From positions 1 through 38,416 of IMG/VR virus record IMGVR_UViG_3300017760_000022: 38,416 bases of DNA. The stretch is one strand, 5' to 3'. Origin of the DNA: a virus. A model generated the notes under the pieces. The model worked only from the letters and a program-made list of their open reading frames with translations. It was not told where the DNA came from and searched no databases. Positions 7,996-15,283 of the stretch are shown here, piece after piece; the first letter of the stretch is position 1; each line of letters opens with the position of its first letter. The translations under genes and the position numbers were made by a program.

Positions 7996-8003
7996 TATTT
8001 ATA
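7996..8003 (+). promoter_or_regulatory. Putative late promoter TATTTATA
   Basis: This octamer lies 37 bases before the sheath ATG, with Shine-Dalgarno AGGAG at 8030-8034. Confidence 0.55.
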
Positions 8004-8040
8004 TAAAGGTAAACCCAAAGATTTAATTTAGGAGAAAATA

Positions 8041-10443
8041 ATGGCAGAAAGAATTGTTAGTCCAGGTGTATTCACAAGAGAAAAAGACCTCTCATTCTTA
8101 CCACAAGGTATAGGAGAGATAGGTGCGGCACTTATAGGACAAAGTATAAAGGGGCCTGCATTCGTACCAACACAGGTAGAGTCCTTTCAAGAATTTCAAC
8201 AAGTATTTGGTGGTTTGACAGAAGATTCATACCTACCTTATACTGCACAATCATATTTAGAAGACGCAGGAACTGCGACTATCGTAAGAGTATTAGGACA
8301 GAGTGGTTATACTGTTGAACCTTTAGTATTAAAGATTAGTGGTTCAGTAGCAGCAGTAATTCACCCTACTACAAAAGTACCTTTCGGTGGTGTTGCAAAC
8401 TCAACAGGTTCATTTGATAGGTCACTTGTAACAAACTTGAGTGGTTCAGCAGCTTCACCAACACCAGATGTTTCGGCATCTAACTTCGCACTTTATATGA
8501 GTGCATCGGGTGCAGTAACAGGTTTATCAGAGTCAGCAGTACTTGCAATAGCAACCGCATCATTAGACCCAAGCGCAGTAAACTACATTGGAAAAACACT
8601 TGGTTCATCTCCTAAAAATGGTTCGGAATTTGGTTACCTATATATGAACTTCAATTCATTCCAATCGTCATCTTTCGCAGCTGACCCTAATTGTAATGTA
8701 GAAGTTGATACATTTAGAAAAACTGACTATACAAAAGCATACCAAGAAGCTTCAACACCTTTCATCATATCACAAGATGTATCAGGTACAAGTAAAAACT
8801 TATTTAGATTCCACACATTGTCACATGGTACTTCGACAAACTACGAATTTAAAATTGGTATTAGAGATATTAAACCAGCAAATGAAGTTCCTGGTTCTGA
8901 GTACGGAACATTTAGTGTTATCCTACGAAGAGTAGATACTTCTAAAATTGCTAATTCTATATTTGGTCAAACTGTTCAAGATAGTGATGTTAGACCAAGT
9001 ATTATAGAAGAATTTAGTGGACTTAACTTAGACCCTAATTCACCTAACTACATTAAAAGAGTTATTGGTGACAAGTATATTACTGTTGATAACAATGGTA
9101 AAGTTACTTCAAATGGGGATTATCCAAACGCATCTGTAAACATTAGAGTAGAAGTAAATAGTGATATGGATGGTGGAGCACTTGATGCAAGTCTTGTTCC
9201 TTTCGGATTCGCAGCAGTTAAGTCACCTATACATAGTGGACATAATTTACCAAGTCCTACATATGTAACAGACCAGTCAATTGCAAATGAATTTAACAAA
9301 AGAGCATTCTTAGGTTATTCATTCGACTTTACAAATACAGATAACTTAAACTACTTAAACCCAATTCCAGACTCAAGTTCTGAAACTGTTGGAACTAAGT
9401 TCTTATTAAGTCAATGTACTTCTAATGGAGCAGCAATTGCACTAAACGATGGTCTTATAGACAATAAAAAATTCTTAGTACCATTCCAAGGTGGGTTCGA
9501 TGGATTCGCACCAAACAGAACAGTACTAACAGGAACAAACATTGTTGCAGGTAATATGCAAGGATTGGATTTATCATCAGCAACCGCAGGTGGTACAATC
9601 GCAATGAGAAAAGCTATTAGCGCAATGTCAAATCCTGATGAATATGATATGAACCTATTAGTATTACCAGGTGTAATCAATAGACTACACTCTTCAGTAA
9701 CTACTTTTGCAAAAGATATGTGTGAAGACAGACAAGATGCATTCTTCGTAATGGACGCAGGTTCTTACACAGATTCAATCTCAACAGTAGTTAACTCACT
9801 AAGTTCATTCGATTCAAACTATGTCGGAACTTATCACCCATGGTGTAAGATTCTTGATACAGACAAAAATAAACCAGTCTGGGTACCACCAAGTGTTGTA
9901 TTACCAGGTGTTATCGCATTTAATGACGCAGTTGCTGAACCATGGTTCGCACCCGCAGGTTTAAATAGAGGTGGTTTATCAAATGTAATCGAAGTTAAGT
10001 CAAGATTGACTCATGACGAGAGAGATACATTATACGAAAATAGAATTAACCCAATCGCTACATTCCCTGGACAAGGTGCTACGGTATTTGGTCAGAAGAC
10101 ACTTCAAGCTAGACCTTCAGCTCTTGACAGAATTAATGTAAGAAGATTACTAATCGCATTGAAGAAGTTCATCGCATCATCTTCAAGGTATTTATTGTTC
10201 GAAAATAATACGGCAGCAACAAGAAACAGATTCCTAAGTATAGTTAACCCTTACTTAGAATCAGTACAACAAAGACAAGGTCTTTACGCATTCCGAGTTA
10301 TTATGGACGAATCAAACAATACACCCGATATTATAGATAGAAACATCTTAAAAGGAGAAATCTTTATTCAACCAGCGAAAACTGCAGAGTTTATAGTACT
10401 TGATTTCAATGTACTTCCAACTGGCGCAGCGTTCCCTGAATAA
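8041..10443 (+). CDS. gp18: Tail sheath protein, gp18-like
   Basis: An 800-residue protein. It opens with IVSPGVFTREKDLSFLPQG, the usual N-terminus of contractile-tail sheath subunits, and ends with the conserved sheath C-terminal domain: LTHDERDTLYENRINPIATF, INVRRLLIALKKFIASSSRY, FENNTAATRNRF, then GLYAFRVIMDESNN and the strand ending in LPTGAAFPE. Sheath subunits stack as hexameric rings around the tube and contract to drive it through the host envelope. It is longer than T4 gp18 (659 residues); the extra length lies in the middle (residues of about 100-480), usually the surface-exposed, variable protrusion domains. A strong Shine-Dalgarno and a putative late promoter precede it, as expected for an abundant virion protein. 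Confidence 0.93.
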   Translation: MAERIVSPGVFTREKDLSFLPQGIGEIGAALIGQSIKGPAFVPTQVESFQEFQQVFGGLTEDSYLPYTAQSYLEDAGTATIVRVLGQSGYTVEPLVLKISGSVAAVIHPTTKVPFGGVANSTGSFDRSLVTNLSGSAASPTPDVSASNFALYMSASGAVTGLSESAVLAIATASLDPSAVNYIGKTLGSSPKNGSEFGYLYMNFNSFQSSSFAADPNCNVEVDTFRKTDYTKAYQEASTPFIISQDVSGTSKNLFRFHTLSHGTSTNYEFKIGIRDIKPANEVPGSEYGTFSVILRRVDTSKIANSIFGQTVQDSDVRPSIIEEFSGLNLDPNSPNYIKRVIGDKYITVDNNGKVTSNGDYPNASVNIRVEVNSDMDGGALDASLVPFGFAAVKSPIHSGHNLPSPTYVTDQSIANEFNKRAFLGYSFDFTNTDNLNYLNPIPDSSSETVGTKFLLSQCTSNGAAIALNDGLIDNKKFLVPFQGGFDGFAPNRTVLTGTNIVAGNMQGLDLSSATAGGTIAMRKAISAMSNPDEYDMNLLVLPGVINRLHSSVTTFAKDMCEDRQDAFFVMDAGSYTDSISTVVNSLSSFDSNYVGTYHPWCKILDTDKNKPVWVPPSVVLPGVIAFNDAVAEPWFAPAGLNRGGLSNVIEVKSRLTHDERDTLYENRINPIATFPGQGATVFGQKTLQARPSALDRINVRRLLIALKKFIASSSRYLLFENNTAATRNRFLSIVNPYLESVQQRQGLYAFRVIMDESNNTPDIIDRNILKGEIFIQPAKTAEFIVLDFNVLPTGAAFPE

Positions 10444-10459
10444 AAAATAAAATAAAGAC

Positions 10460-10467
10460 TATTTATT
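10460..10467 (+). promoter_or_regulatory. Putative late promoter TATTTATT
   Basis: This near-match (final T rather than A) lies 23 bases before the tail tube ATG, with GGAG between. Confidence 0.45.
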
Positions 10468-10490
10468 AGAAAGAGAAAACGGAGAATTAA

Positions 10491-10979
10491 ATGGCACAAT
10501 TATTAGACCCAAATGAAATAATGTTCACCAACTTTGAACCTAAAATGTCAAATAGGTTCATCATGTACATCGAAGGAATTCCTGCATACTTGGTGAAAAC
10601 GGCAGCCAGACCAGAAATAAACAATGGTAAAGTTACCATCGACCATATCAATGTTAGAAGATATGTAAAAGGTCGTTCTGAGTGGCAAGATTTAGCAATC
10701 ACTTTATACGACCCAGTCGTACCTTCCGCTGCACAAGCAGTAATGGAGTGGGTAAGACTACATCATGAATCTGTAACAGGTAGAGATGGATACTCTGATT
10801 TCTATAAGAAAGATATCACATTTAACAGTTTGGGTCCTGTTGGTGATAAAGTAGAAGAGTGGACACTTAAAGGTGCATACATTCAATCAGCTAATTTCTC
10901 AGACATGGATTATGCAGGAGAAGATTTGGCAACAGTAGAAATGACACTTACTTACGATTACGCAATACTACAATACTAA
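10491..10979 (+). CDS. gp19: Tail tube protein, gp19-like
   Basis: A 162-residue protein, almost the same length as T4 gp19 (163). It shows the tube fold pattern: NRFIMYIEGIPAYLVKTAAR at the start, then VRRYVKGRSEWQDLAITLYD, WVRLHHESVTGRDGYSDFY with KKDITF, and the C-terminal strands WTLKGAYIQSANFSDMDYAG and LATVEMTLTYDYAILQY. Hexamers stack into the rigid inner tail tube through which DNA passes. It directly follows the sheath gene, the standard order. ATG follows a clear GGAG. A strong intrinsic terminator lies about 30 bases downstream, fitting separate high-level transcription of sheath and tube. Confidence 0.93.
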   Translation: MAQLLDPNEIMFTNFEPKMSNRFIMYIEGIPAYLVKTAARPEINNGKVTIDHINVRRYVKGRSEWQDLAITLYDPVVPSAAQAVMEWVRLHHESVTGRDGYSDFYKKDITFNSLGPVGDKVEEWTLKGAYIQSANFSDMDYAGEDLATVEMTLTYDYAILQY

Positions 10980-11009
10980 ATACGGATTGTAATAAAAATT
11001 GAAACAAGA

Positions 11010-11036
11010 AACCCACCCCATAAGGTGGGTTTTTTA
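11010..11036 (+). terminator. Intrinsic terminator after the tail tube gene
   Basis: A perfect 8-bp stem (AACCCACC at 11010-11017 with GGTGGGTT at 11024-11031), a six-base loop CCATAA, then a T run to 11035. It would end the sheath/tube transcript. Confidence 0.9.
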
Positions 11037-11048
11037 ATTTAATTTACA

Positions 11049-11056
11049 TATTTATT
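11049..11056 (+). promoter_or_regulatory. Putative late promoter TATTTATT
   Basis: Preceded by CA, 27 bases before the ATG at 11084, with AAGGAG between. It restarts transcription just after the terminator. Confidence 0.45.
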
Positions 11057-11083
11057 AAAGGTTAACCAAAAAGGAGAGAAGAT

Positions 11084-11353
11084 ATGGCAAAATTAATAGT
11101 TAAAAGAATTGAAGACAATATTGTCGAGTGGATTGGTGATGATTCATATTGTACTTGGGAAGACAAGGACAATGGTGAAGAAGCTGCAACACATTTTACA
11201 ATCAAAGAAGCAAATGAAGATTGGGGACTCCCAATTAATGGCTTCGATTATGGTGGAAGAGAAAAAATTACCTATGATGGTGATTTACCAGATGGATTTG
11301 AATGTGGTGTAACTACACTAACAGGAACCGAAGGTAGTTATACTTGGGGATAA
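11084..11353 (+). CDS. Small acidic protein of unknown function
   Basis: An 89-residue protein, strongly acidic and rich in Gly, Trp and Asp/Glu (IVEWIGDDSYCTWEDKDNGEE, GFECGVTTLTGTEGSYTWG). The pattern looks all-beta. It forms its own transcription unit: late-like motif and AAGGAGAG Shine-Dalgarno before it, terminator hairpin 24 bases after its stop. Its place between the tube and the chaperone/tape-measure genes and its late-type signal suggest a virion or tail-assembly role. I do not recognise a family. An overlapping open frame in +1 is a shadow. Confidence 0.7.
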   Translation: MAKLIVKRIEDNIVEWIGDDSYCTWEDKDNGEEAATHFTIKEANEDWGLPINGFDYGGREKITYDGDLPDGFECGVTTLTGTEGSYTWG

Positions 11354-11376
11354 TCCAAAATCTATTTTAAAATCTT

Positions 11377-11411
11377 AAAGTCTCATTATTAAAACAATTT
11401 TGAGACTTTTT
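11377..11411 (+). terminator. Probable intrinsic terminator
   Basis: A 9-bp stem, AAAGTCTCA (11377-11385) with TGAGACTTT (11401-11409), 15-base AT-rich loop, followed by a T-rich tail. It lies just after the 89-residue gene. Confidence 0.7.
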
Positions 11412-11467
11412 GTATTAATAATAGTCCAGTTACATATATATTATAGTACAGTACAACAAAAAAAGAT

Positions 11468-11483
11468 ATAAAACGAGTTTTAT
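11468..11483 (+). promoter_or_regulatory. Inverted repeat immediately before the chaperone start codon
   Basis: ATAAAAC and GTTTTAT flank a 2-base centre and end one base before the ATG at 11485. It could be an operator-like palindrome or a hairpin covering the ribosome-binding site. There is no recognisable Shine-Dalgarno here. Function is unknown, and AT-rich sequence can yield such repeats by chance. Confidence 0.35.
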
Positions 11484-11484
11484 T

Positions 11485-12363
11485 ATGGCAAAAGAACGAT
11501 TAGAAGATGAGTACCCAGTTTCCGACAAGGATATGGTACAAAAAGCTATCAAAGACCACGAACAAAGAGAAGTTCGTGACTATAAGTTCCCTACGGAAGT
11601 TATAGATTTACCCTCAAAAGGACTTATATACCCAAAAGACAACCCACTATCAAGTGGAAAGGTTGAAATGAAGTATATGACCGCAAAAGAGGAAGATATC
11701 CTAACCACACAATCATATATTAAAGACGGAACTGTTTTAGACAGATTATTTCAGTCATTAATCGTTGGTAATGGTGATGGTGAAACAATTAAATACATAG
11801 ATTTAGTTACAGGTGATAAAAACGCAATTATGATTGCTGCAAGAGTACTTGGGTATGGTAAAGAGTATAAGGTTGAAATTGACGACCCAACTATGCCAGG
11901 TACAAAGCAAAAAGAAAACATCGACCTTACTCAATTCCAAAATAAGGATTATGAGGGTGAAAATCAAGTAGAACCACATAAAAATGAGTTCGAATTCACT
12001 TTACCAACCTCAAAGAGAAAGGTTACCTTTATGGCGATGACCGAATCTAAAGAAAGAAAAGTTAAACATCAAGTAGAAGCAATTAAGAAGGCAAATCGTA
12101 AATTAAAAGACATGACTTCAAGAGAGTTAACTACAAGAATGAAAAATATGATTCTTTCAGTAGATGGGTCAGATGACCAAAAAGACATCAATCATTTCGT
12201 GGACAATGAATTATTCGCAGTAGATTCAAAGGCACTCAGAGCGTATATCAACCAAAGTGTTCCCGATATTGATTTAACATTTGAATTTGTATCTGAGGAG
12301 ACCGGGGAAGAGAGAGAAATGCAACTGCCTATGGATGTCGGGTTTTTTTGGCCTTCCGAGTGA
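11485..12363 (+). CDS. Tail assembly chaperone / gp26-like baseplate hub assembly protein (first frame)
   Basis: A 292-residue protein. Visible signatures are VIDLPSKGLIYPKDNPLSSG, KYMTAKEEDILTTQSYIKDG and TVLDRLFQSLIV, a pattern I associate with gp26-like tail/baseplate assembly proteins of T4-type phages. A lysine-rich helical stretch (residues of about 175-215) follows, and the protein ends MPMDVGFFWPSE. It lies between the tube and tape-measure genes, the classic place for tail assembly chaperones. Its last codons overlap a second open frame in +1, separated by a T7 run, exactly where the gpG/gpGT-type chaperones of other phages use programmed frameshifting. The short product ends at TGA 12361-12363; a longer frameshifted product is likely. 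The gp26 name is tentative. Confidence 0.65.
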   Translation: MAKERLEDEYPVSDKDMVQKAIKDHEQREVRDYKFPTEVIDLPSKGLIYPKDNPLSSGKVEMKYMTAKEEDILTTQSYIKDGTVLDRLFQSLIVGNGDGETIKYIDLVTGDKNAIMIAARVLGYGKEYKVEIDDPTMPGTKQKENIDLTQFQNKDYEGENQVEPHKNEFEFTLPTSKRKVTFMAMTESKERKVKHQVEAIKKANRKLKDMTSRELTTRMKNMILSVDGSDDQKDINHFVDNELFAVDSKALRAYINQSVPDIDLTFEFVSEETGEEREMQLPMDVGFFWPSE

Positions 12364-12562
12364 TTATAGAAAGCATTTACATTCTCAAATTTTTGACCTC
12401 ATATATCATGGAAATGGTGGGTTTAGTCACACCGATGTCTACAATATGCCTGTTTGGGCGAGAAACTTCTATATCGGTAAGATAATAGAATTCAAACAAG
12501 AAGAAAAAAAGGCACATGATAAAGAAATGAGAAAAATCAAGTCAAAAACACCAAGAAAATAA
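12281..12562 (+). CDS. Second-frame extension of the tail assembly chaperone (probable frameshift product)
   Basis: An open frame in +1 relative to the 292-residue gene. The formal ATG at 12281 lies inside that gene and the first ~23 residues look non-native (LRRPGKREKCNC). From about base 12350 the protein looks real: GLPSDYRKHLHSQIFDLIYH, NGGFSHTDVYNMPVWARNFY, IGKIIEFKQEEKKAHDKEM, then a Lys-rich tail. The PVWARNFYIGKI stretch resembles the C-terminal part of related tail assembly proteins. It has no Shine-Dalgarno or start near base 12350, so I infer it is made as a fusion by ribosomes changing frame at the T7 run (12343-12349). The alternative is a one-base sequencing error in the homopolymer, which would make a single uninterrupted gene of about 358 codons. 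Confidence 0.65.
   Translation: MNLYLRRPGKREKCNCLWMSGFFGLPSDYRKHLHSQIFDLIYHGNGGFSHTDVYNMPVWARNFYIGKIIEFKQEEKKAHDKEMRKIKSKTPRK
12343..12351 (+). promoter_or_regulatory. Candidate programmed frameshift site (T7 followed by TGG)
   Basis: In the first frame the codons are GGG TTT TTT TGG CCT TCC GAG TGA. The run of seven T lets a Phe tRNA re-pair after a +1 slip (or a -2 slip), moving to GGC CTT CCG AGT GAT in the second frame. The stop is only 10 bases past the run. A slow UGG codon next to UUU would favour +1 slipping. No strong downstream pseudoknot is evident by eye. Confidence 0.5.
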
Positions 12563-12574
12563 TAGTAGTATAAG

Positions 12575-12599
12575 AACCCGACATATTTGTTGGGTTTTT
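12575..12599 (+). terminator. Intrinsic terminator after the chaperone region
   Basis: Stem AACCCGAC (12575-12582) with GTTGGGTT (12589-12596), one G-U pair, loop ATATTT, followed by T's to 12599. Confidence 0.8.
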
Positions 12600-12602
12600 A
12601 CA

Positions 12603-12610
12603 TATTTATA
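12603..12610 (+). promoter_or_regulatory. Putative late promoter TATTTATA
   Basis: Preceded by CA, directly after the terminator and 22 bases before the ATG at 12633. It would start the tape-measure/baseplate transcript. Confidence 0.6.
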
Positions 12611-12632
12611 GAATATAACAAAGGGATATTAT

Positions 12633-12890
12633 ATGAAAACCATCAAAGCAACTAAATTAAGAGAGGTCTTATCTTCCAAAGGAGTAGATGAGGGTTTTAT
12701 TGATAGAATCTTTCACAGAATAGAAAAGGCTAAAACCGATAACAAACTTAAACAGATTGAAAAAGACATTGAAAGGTCTAAACAAAAAGTGAAAGACATG
12801 AGTTCAGAACAAGAGAAGATACTTATCCAAACATATGGTTCTTTGGATAAAGTTCCTCCTGGGATGAAACAAACATTCGGAATTAAATAA
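12633..12890 (+). CDS. Small helical protein before the tape measure, unknown function
   Basis: An 85-residue, Lys/Glu-rich, helical protein with a likely coiled coil at residues of about 28-60 (IEKAKTDNKLKQIEKDIERS, then KQKVKDMSSEQEKI). It ends GSLDKVPPGMKQTFGIK. It stands just after a terminator and a late-type promoter and 14 bases before the tape-measure gene, so it is probably co-expressed with it. A role as tape-measure partner or assembly factor is a guess from position only; no family is recognised. The Shine-Dalgarno (AAGGGAT) is weak. Confidence 0.7.
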   Translation: MKTIKATKLREVLSSKGVDEGFIDRIFHRIEKAKTDNKLKQIEKDIERSKQKVKDMSSEQEKILIQTYGSLDKVPPGMKQTFGIK

Positions 12891-12904
12891 CTTTAGGGTT
12901 CTAA

Positions 12905-15283
12905 ATGGCAGATGATTATAAAAAGATTGAAGAGTCATTTCTTGGCGCTAGAAATTACGCCAATGAATTAGCCGACATTCTTGGTAAAGCAGGAAAGAAT
13001 ACCAAGGCTGCAAATGAGTTTGCCTCAAAATTAGCAGACAATCTTAAATCACAAACAAGTGCCGCCGATAAACTAAACGCAGCAGTTGAAGCTAGAAAAG
13101 ACTATATAGAAGAAACTGTAAAGAGTGGTAAATTCCTAAATAAAGGATTATTAGCACAATTAGACTCTCAAATTAAACTTCTTGATATTGAAAAAAAGAA
13201 AGAAGTAGAAGTTCAAAAACAAGTAGACAAAGCAAAAGAATACGAAGATTTACTTAAAGACCAAAACGATAAATTAAAAGAATCATTAGGATACTCATCA
13301 GAACTTGCAGACTTGTTTATGGCAGGTGGTGTAATGGCTCTTGGTGCAAAAGCATTTACTGAAGGTATTGGTGCAGCAAAAGAAGCATTTACTGGAACTT
13401 ATGATACTGCATTGGATTTATATAAGACAATGGGTCTATCAGCAAATGAAGCAGCAGGATTAGCTTCAAGTATTCAAGGTGCATCGATGTTCTCACTAAC
13501 AGTAAGTGCAGAAGATGCGGCAGCAGCTGCAACGGCAATGAGTGACGCATTTGGAACAACTCAACACATAAACTCAGAAACATTAAAAGATGTAGCAGAA
13601 CTATCCAACTTATTAGGTGATGGTGCTGGTGCAGTCGCAATGCAACAAATATTTGAACAAGCAGGTGCTGACGCAAGTGATATGACATCTGAGATAAAAG
13701 ACATCGCAAGTGGTGTCGGTGTCAACGCATCCGCAGTTTTAAAGGATATGGCAAGTCAACAAAACCAAATGTTGGGAATGTCAAAAGAAGAAATTAAAGT
13801 ATTAGCAAAAAAATCAGCAGAACTTGTTAAACAAGGAATGTCAATGGATAAACTAAATGCGGTATCTGACAATATGTTAGATATAGAAGGTAGTATCCAA
13901 AAACAGATGAAAGCAAGAGCATTTGGATTAGGTGAAATGTTACCTGACCAACAAGCTATGACCGCAGCTGCGGCTGAAATGCAATTCGGTGACCAAGCCA
14001 AGGGTGCTGAAATGATGATGAAGGCTATAAATGACGCAGGTGTATCTGCGGCAGACTTTGGTAAAATGGGTCGTAAACAACAACAGATATATGCTGACGC
14101 AATTGGAATGTCTGCAGATGAGTTGGGTAATATGTTACAGACTCAAGAAAAGAACGCAGAGTTACAATCAAAGTTTGGTGAAAAAGGTGCAAAAGTTTAC
14201 GGATTCCTATCCGCAGGAGCTACCAGTATGGGGCAAGGTTTAATGGAAACAGGAAAACAACTTGCTTCAATGATTATACAATATGGTATAATGAACAAAT
14301 TAGGTGGTAAGAGTTTCTTTAGTGGTGCACCAGGTAGTGGTGGACCTAAAGCAAAAACACCAAAAACACCAAAATTAAAATCAGGCGGTGGTAAAGGAAT
14401 GAGTGGTATGACTAAGGCAGTTCAAGGTATTGACGCCAAGAAACTACTCGCAGGTGGTGCGGCATTATTACTTGTAGCGGCAGCCGTATTTGTATTCGCA
14501 AAAGCAGTACAAGAATTTATGAAGGTAGAGTGGAAAGCTATTGGTATGGCAGTTGTATCCATGTTAGCATTAGTAGGTGCATTGGCATTGGTAGGTGCAA
14601 TAATGATGAGTGGTGTTGGGGCAGTTGCGATTCTCGCAGGTGCAGCCGCAATGTTAATTATAGCCGCAGCATTATTAGTTCTTGGATACGCAATACAAGA
14701 AATTGCTAAAGGATTTGAAATGATGGGTAATCTTACAGAATCCTTAATGGGTCTGATTATGATTGCTCCCGCATTAATACCATTAACCGCTATATTAAGT
14801 TTACTTGGTATTGGTATGTTGGCATTGGGTCTTGGATTACTTTACGCAACGCCGGGTATTCTTGCATTTGGACTCGCATCTATGATATTGATTGCAGCAG
14901 TTCCAGCAATATCCGCATTAGCCGCAGGATTAAGTCAATTAGTGTTAGTCGCACCAGGTTTACTTTCCTTGGCGGCAGGACTTGCGGCAGTAGGATTGGC
15001 GATGATGCCATTCGCAATGGGTCTATTGATGATAACACCATTCCTTGGAACAGTATTCGCATTAGGACTTATGTTACCAATGATTGCAGGAGCATTTGGA
15101 GCAGGTGGTGACGATGGTGGTGGTGCAACCGCAGGTGGTGGTGGTGAAAGTGACCCATTATTAGAAGAACTTAAATTGTTGAGAGCTGACATAAAGAGTC
15201 AACCAATACAAATAGTATTTGATAATAAAGTAGTTAGTGAAATATCAAGAACACAGAGAACAAGACAAAGTAGAGGAACATAA
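12905..15283 (+). CDS. Tail tape measure protein
   Basis: A 792-residue protein with tape-measure architecture. Residues 1 to about 130 are long charged helices (coiled coil). Residues of about 135-430 are Ala/Met/Gly-rich helices with many polar positions. There is a Gly/Pro/Lys linker near 475-505 (GGPKAKTPKTPKLKSGGG). From about 512 to 735 a very hydrophobic Ala/Leu/Val/Met/Gly region could form several membrane-spanning segments (LLAGGAALLLVAAAVFVFAK). A short polar tail ends in RQSRGT. Tape-measure proteins set tail length inside the tube and are often ejected into the host envelope; the hydrophobic region would suit channel formation. Its equivalent in T4 is gp29 by position. It follows the chaperone genes and its TAA overlaps the next ATG (TAATG). 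Confidence 0.85.
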   Translation: MADDYKKIEESFLGARNYANELADILGKAGKNTKAANEFASKLADNLKSQTSAADKLNAAVEARKDYIEETVKSGKFLNKGLLAQLDSQIKLLDIEKKKEVEVQKQVDKAKEYEDLLKDQNDKLKESLGYSSELADLFMAGGVMALGAKAFTEGIGAAKEAFTGTYDTALDLYKTMGLSANEAAGLASSIQGASMFSLTVSAEDAAAAATAMSDAFGTTQHINSETLKDVAELSNLLGDGAGAVAMQQIFEQAGADASDMTSEIKDIASGVGVNASAVLKDMASQQNQMLGMSKEEIKVLAKKSAELVKQGMSMDKLNAVSDNMLDIEGSIQKQMKARAFGLGEMLPDQQAMTAAAAEMQFGDQAKGAEMMMKAINDAGVSAADFGKMGRKQQQIYADAIGMSADELGNMLQTQEKNAELQSKFGEKGAKVYGFLSAGATSMGQGLMETGKQLASMIIQYGIMNKLGGKSFFSGAPGSGGPKAKTPKTPKLKSGGGKGMSGMTKAVQGIDAKKLLAGGAALLLVAAAVFVFAKAVQEFMKVEWKAIGMAVVSMLALVGALALVGAIMMSGVGAVAILAGAAAMLIIAAALLVLGYAIQEIAKGFEMMGNLTESLMGLIMIAPALIPLTAILSLLGIGMLALGLGLLYATPGILAFGLASMILIAAVPAISALAAGLSQLVLVAPGLLSLAAGLAAVGLAMMPFAMGLLMITPFLGTVFALGLMLPMIAGAFGAGGDDGGGATAGGGGESDPLLEELKLLRADIKSQPIQIVFDNKVVSEISRTQRTRQSRGT

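Noticed and set aside
11409-11444. Early-type promoter before the chaperone gene (TTTG ... TATATTAT)
   Set aside because: The spacer is 24 bases, outside the constant 19-20 of the other sites, in very AT-rich sequence.
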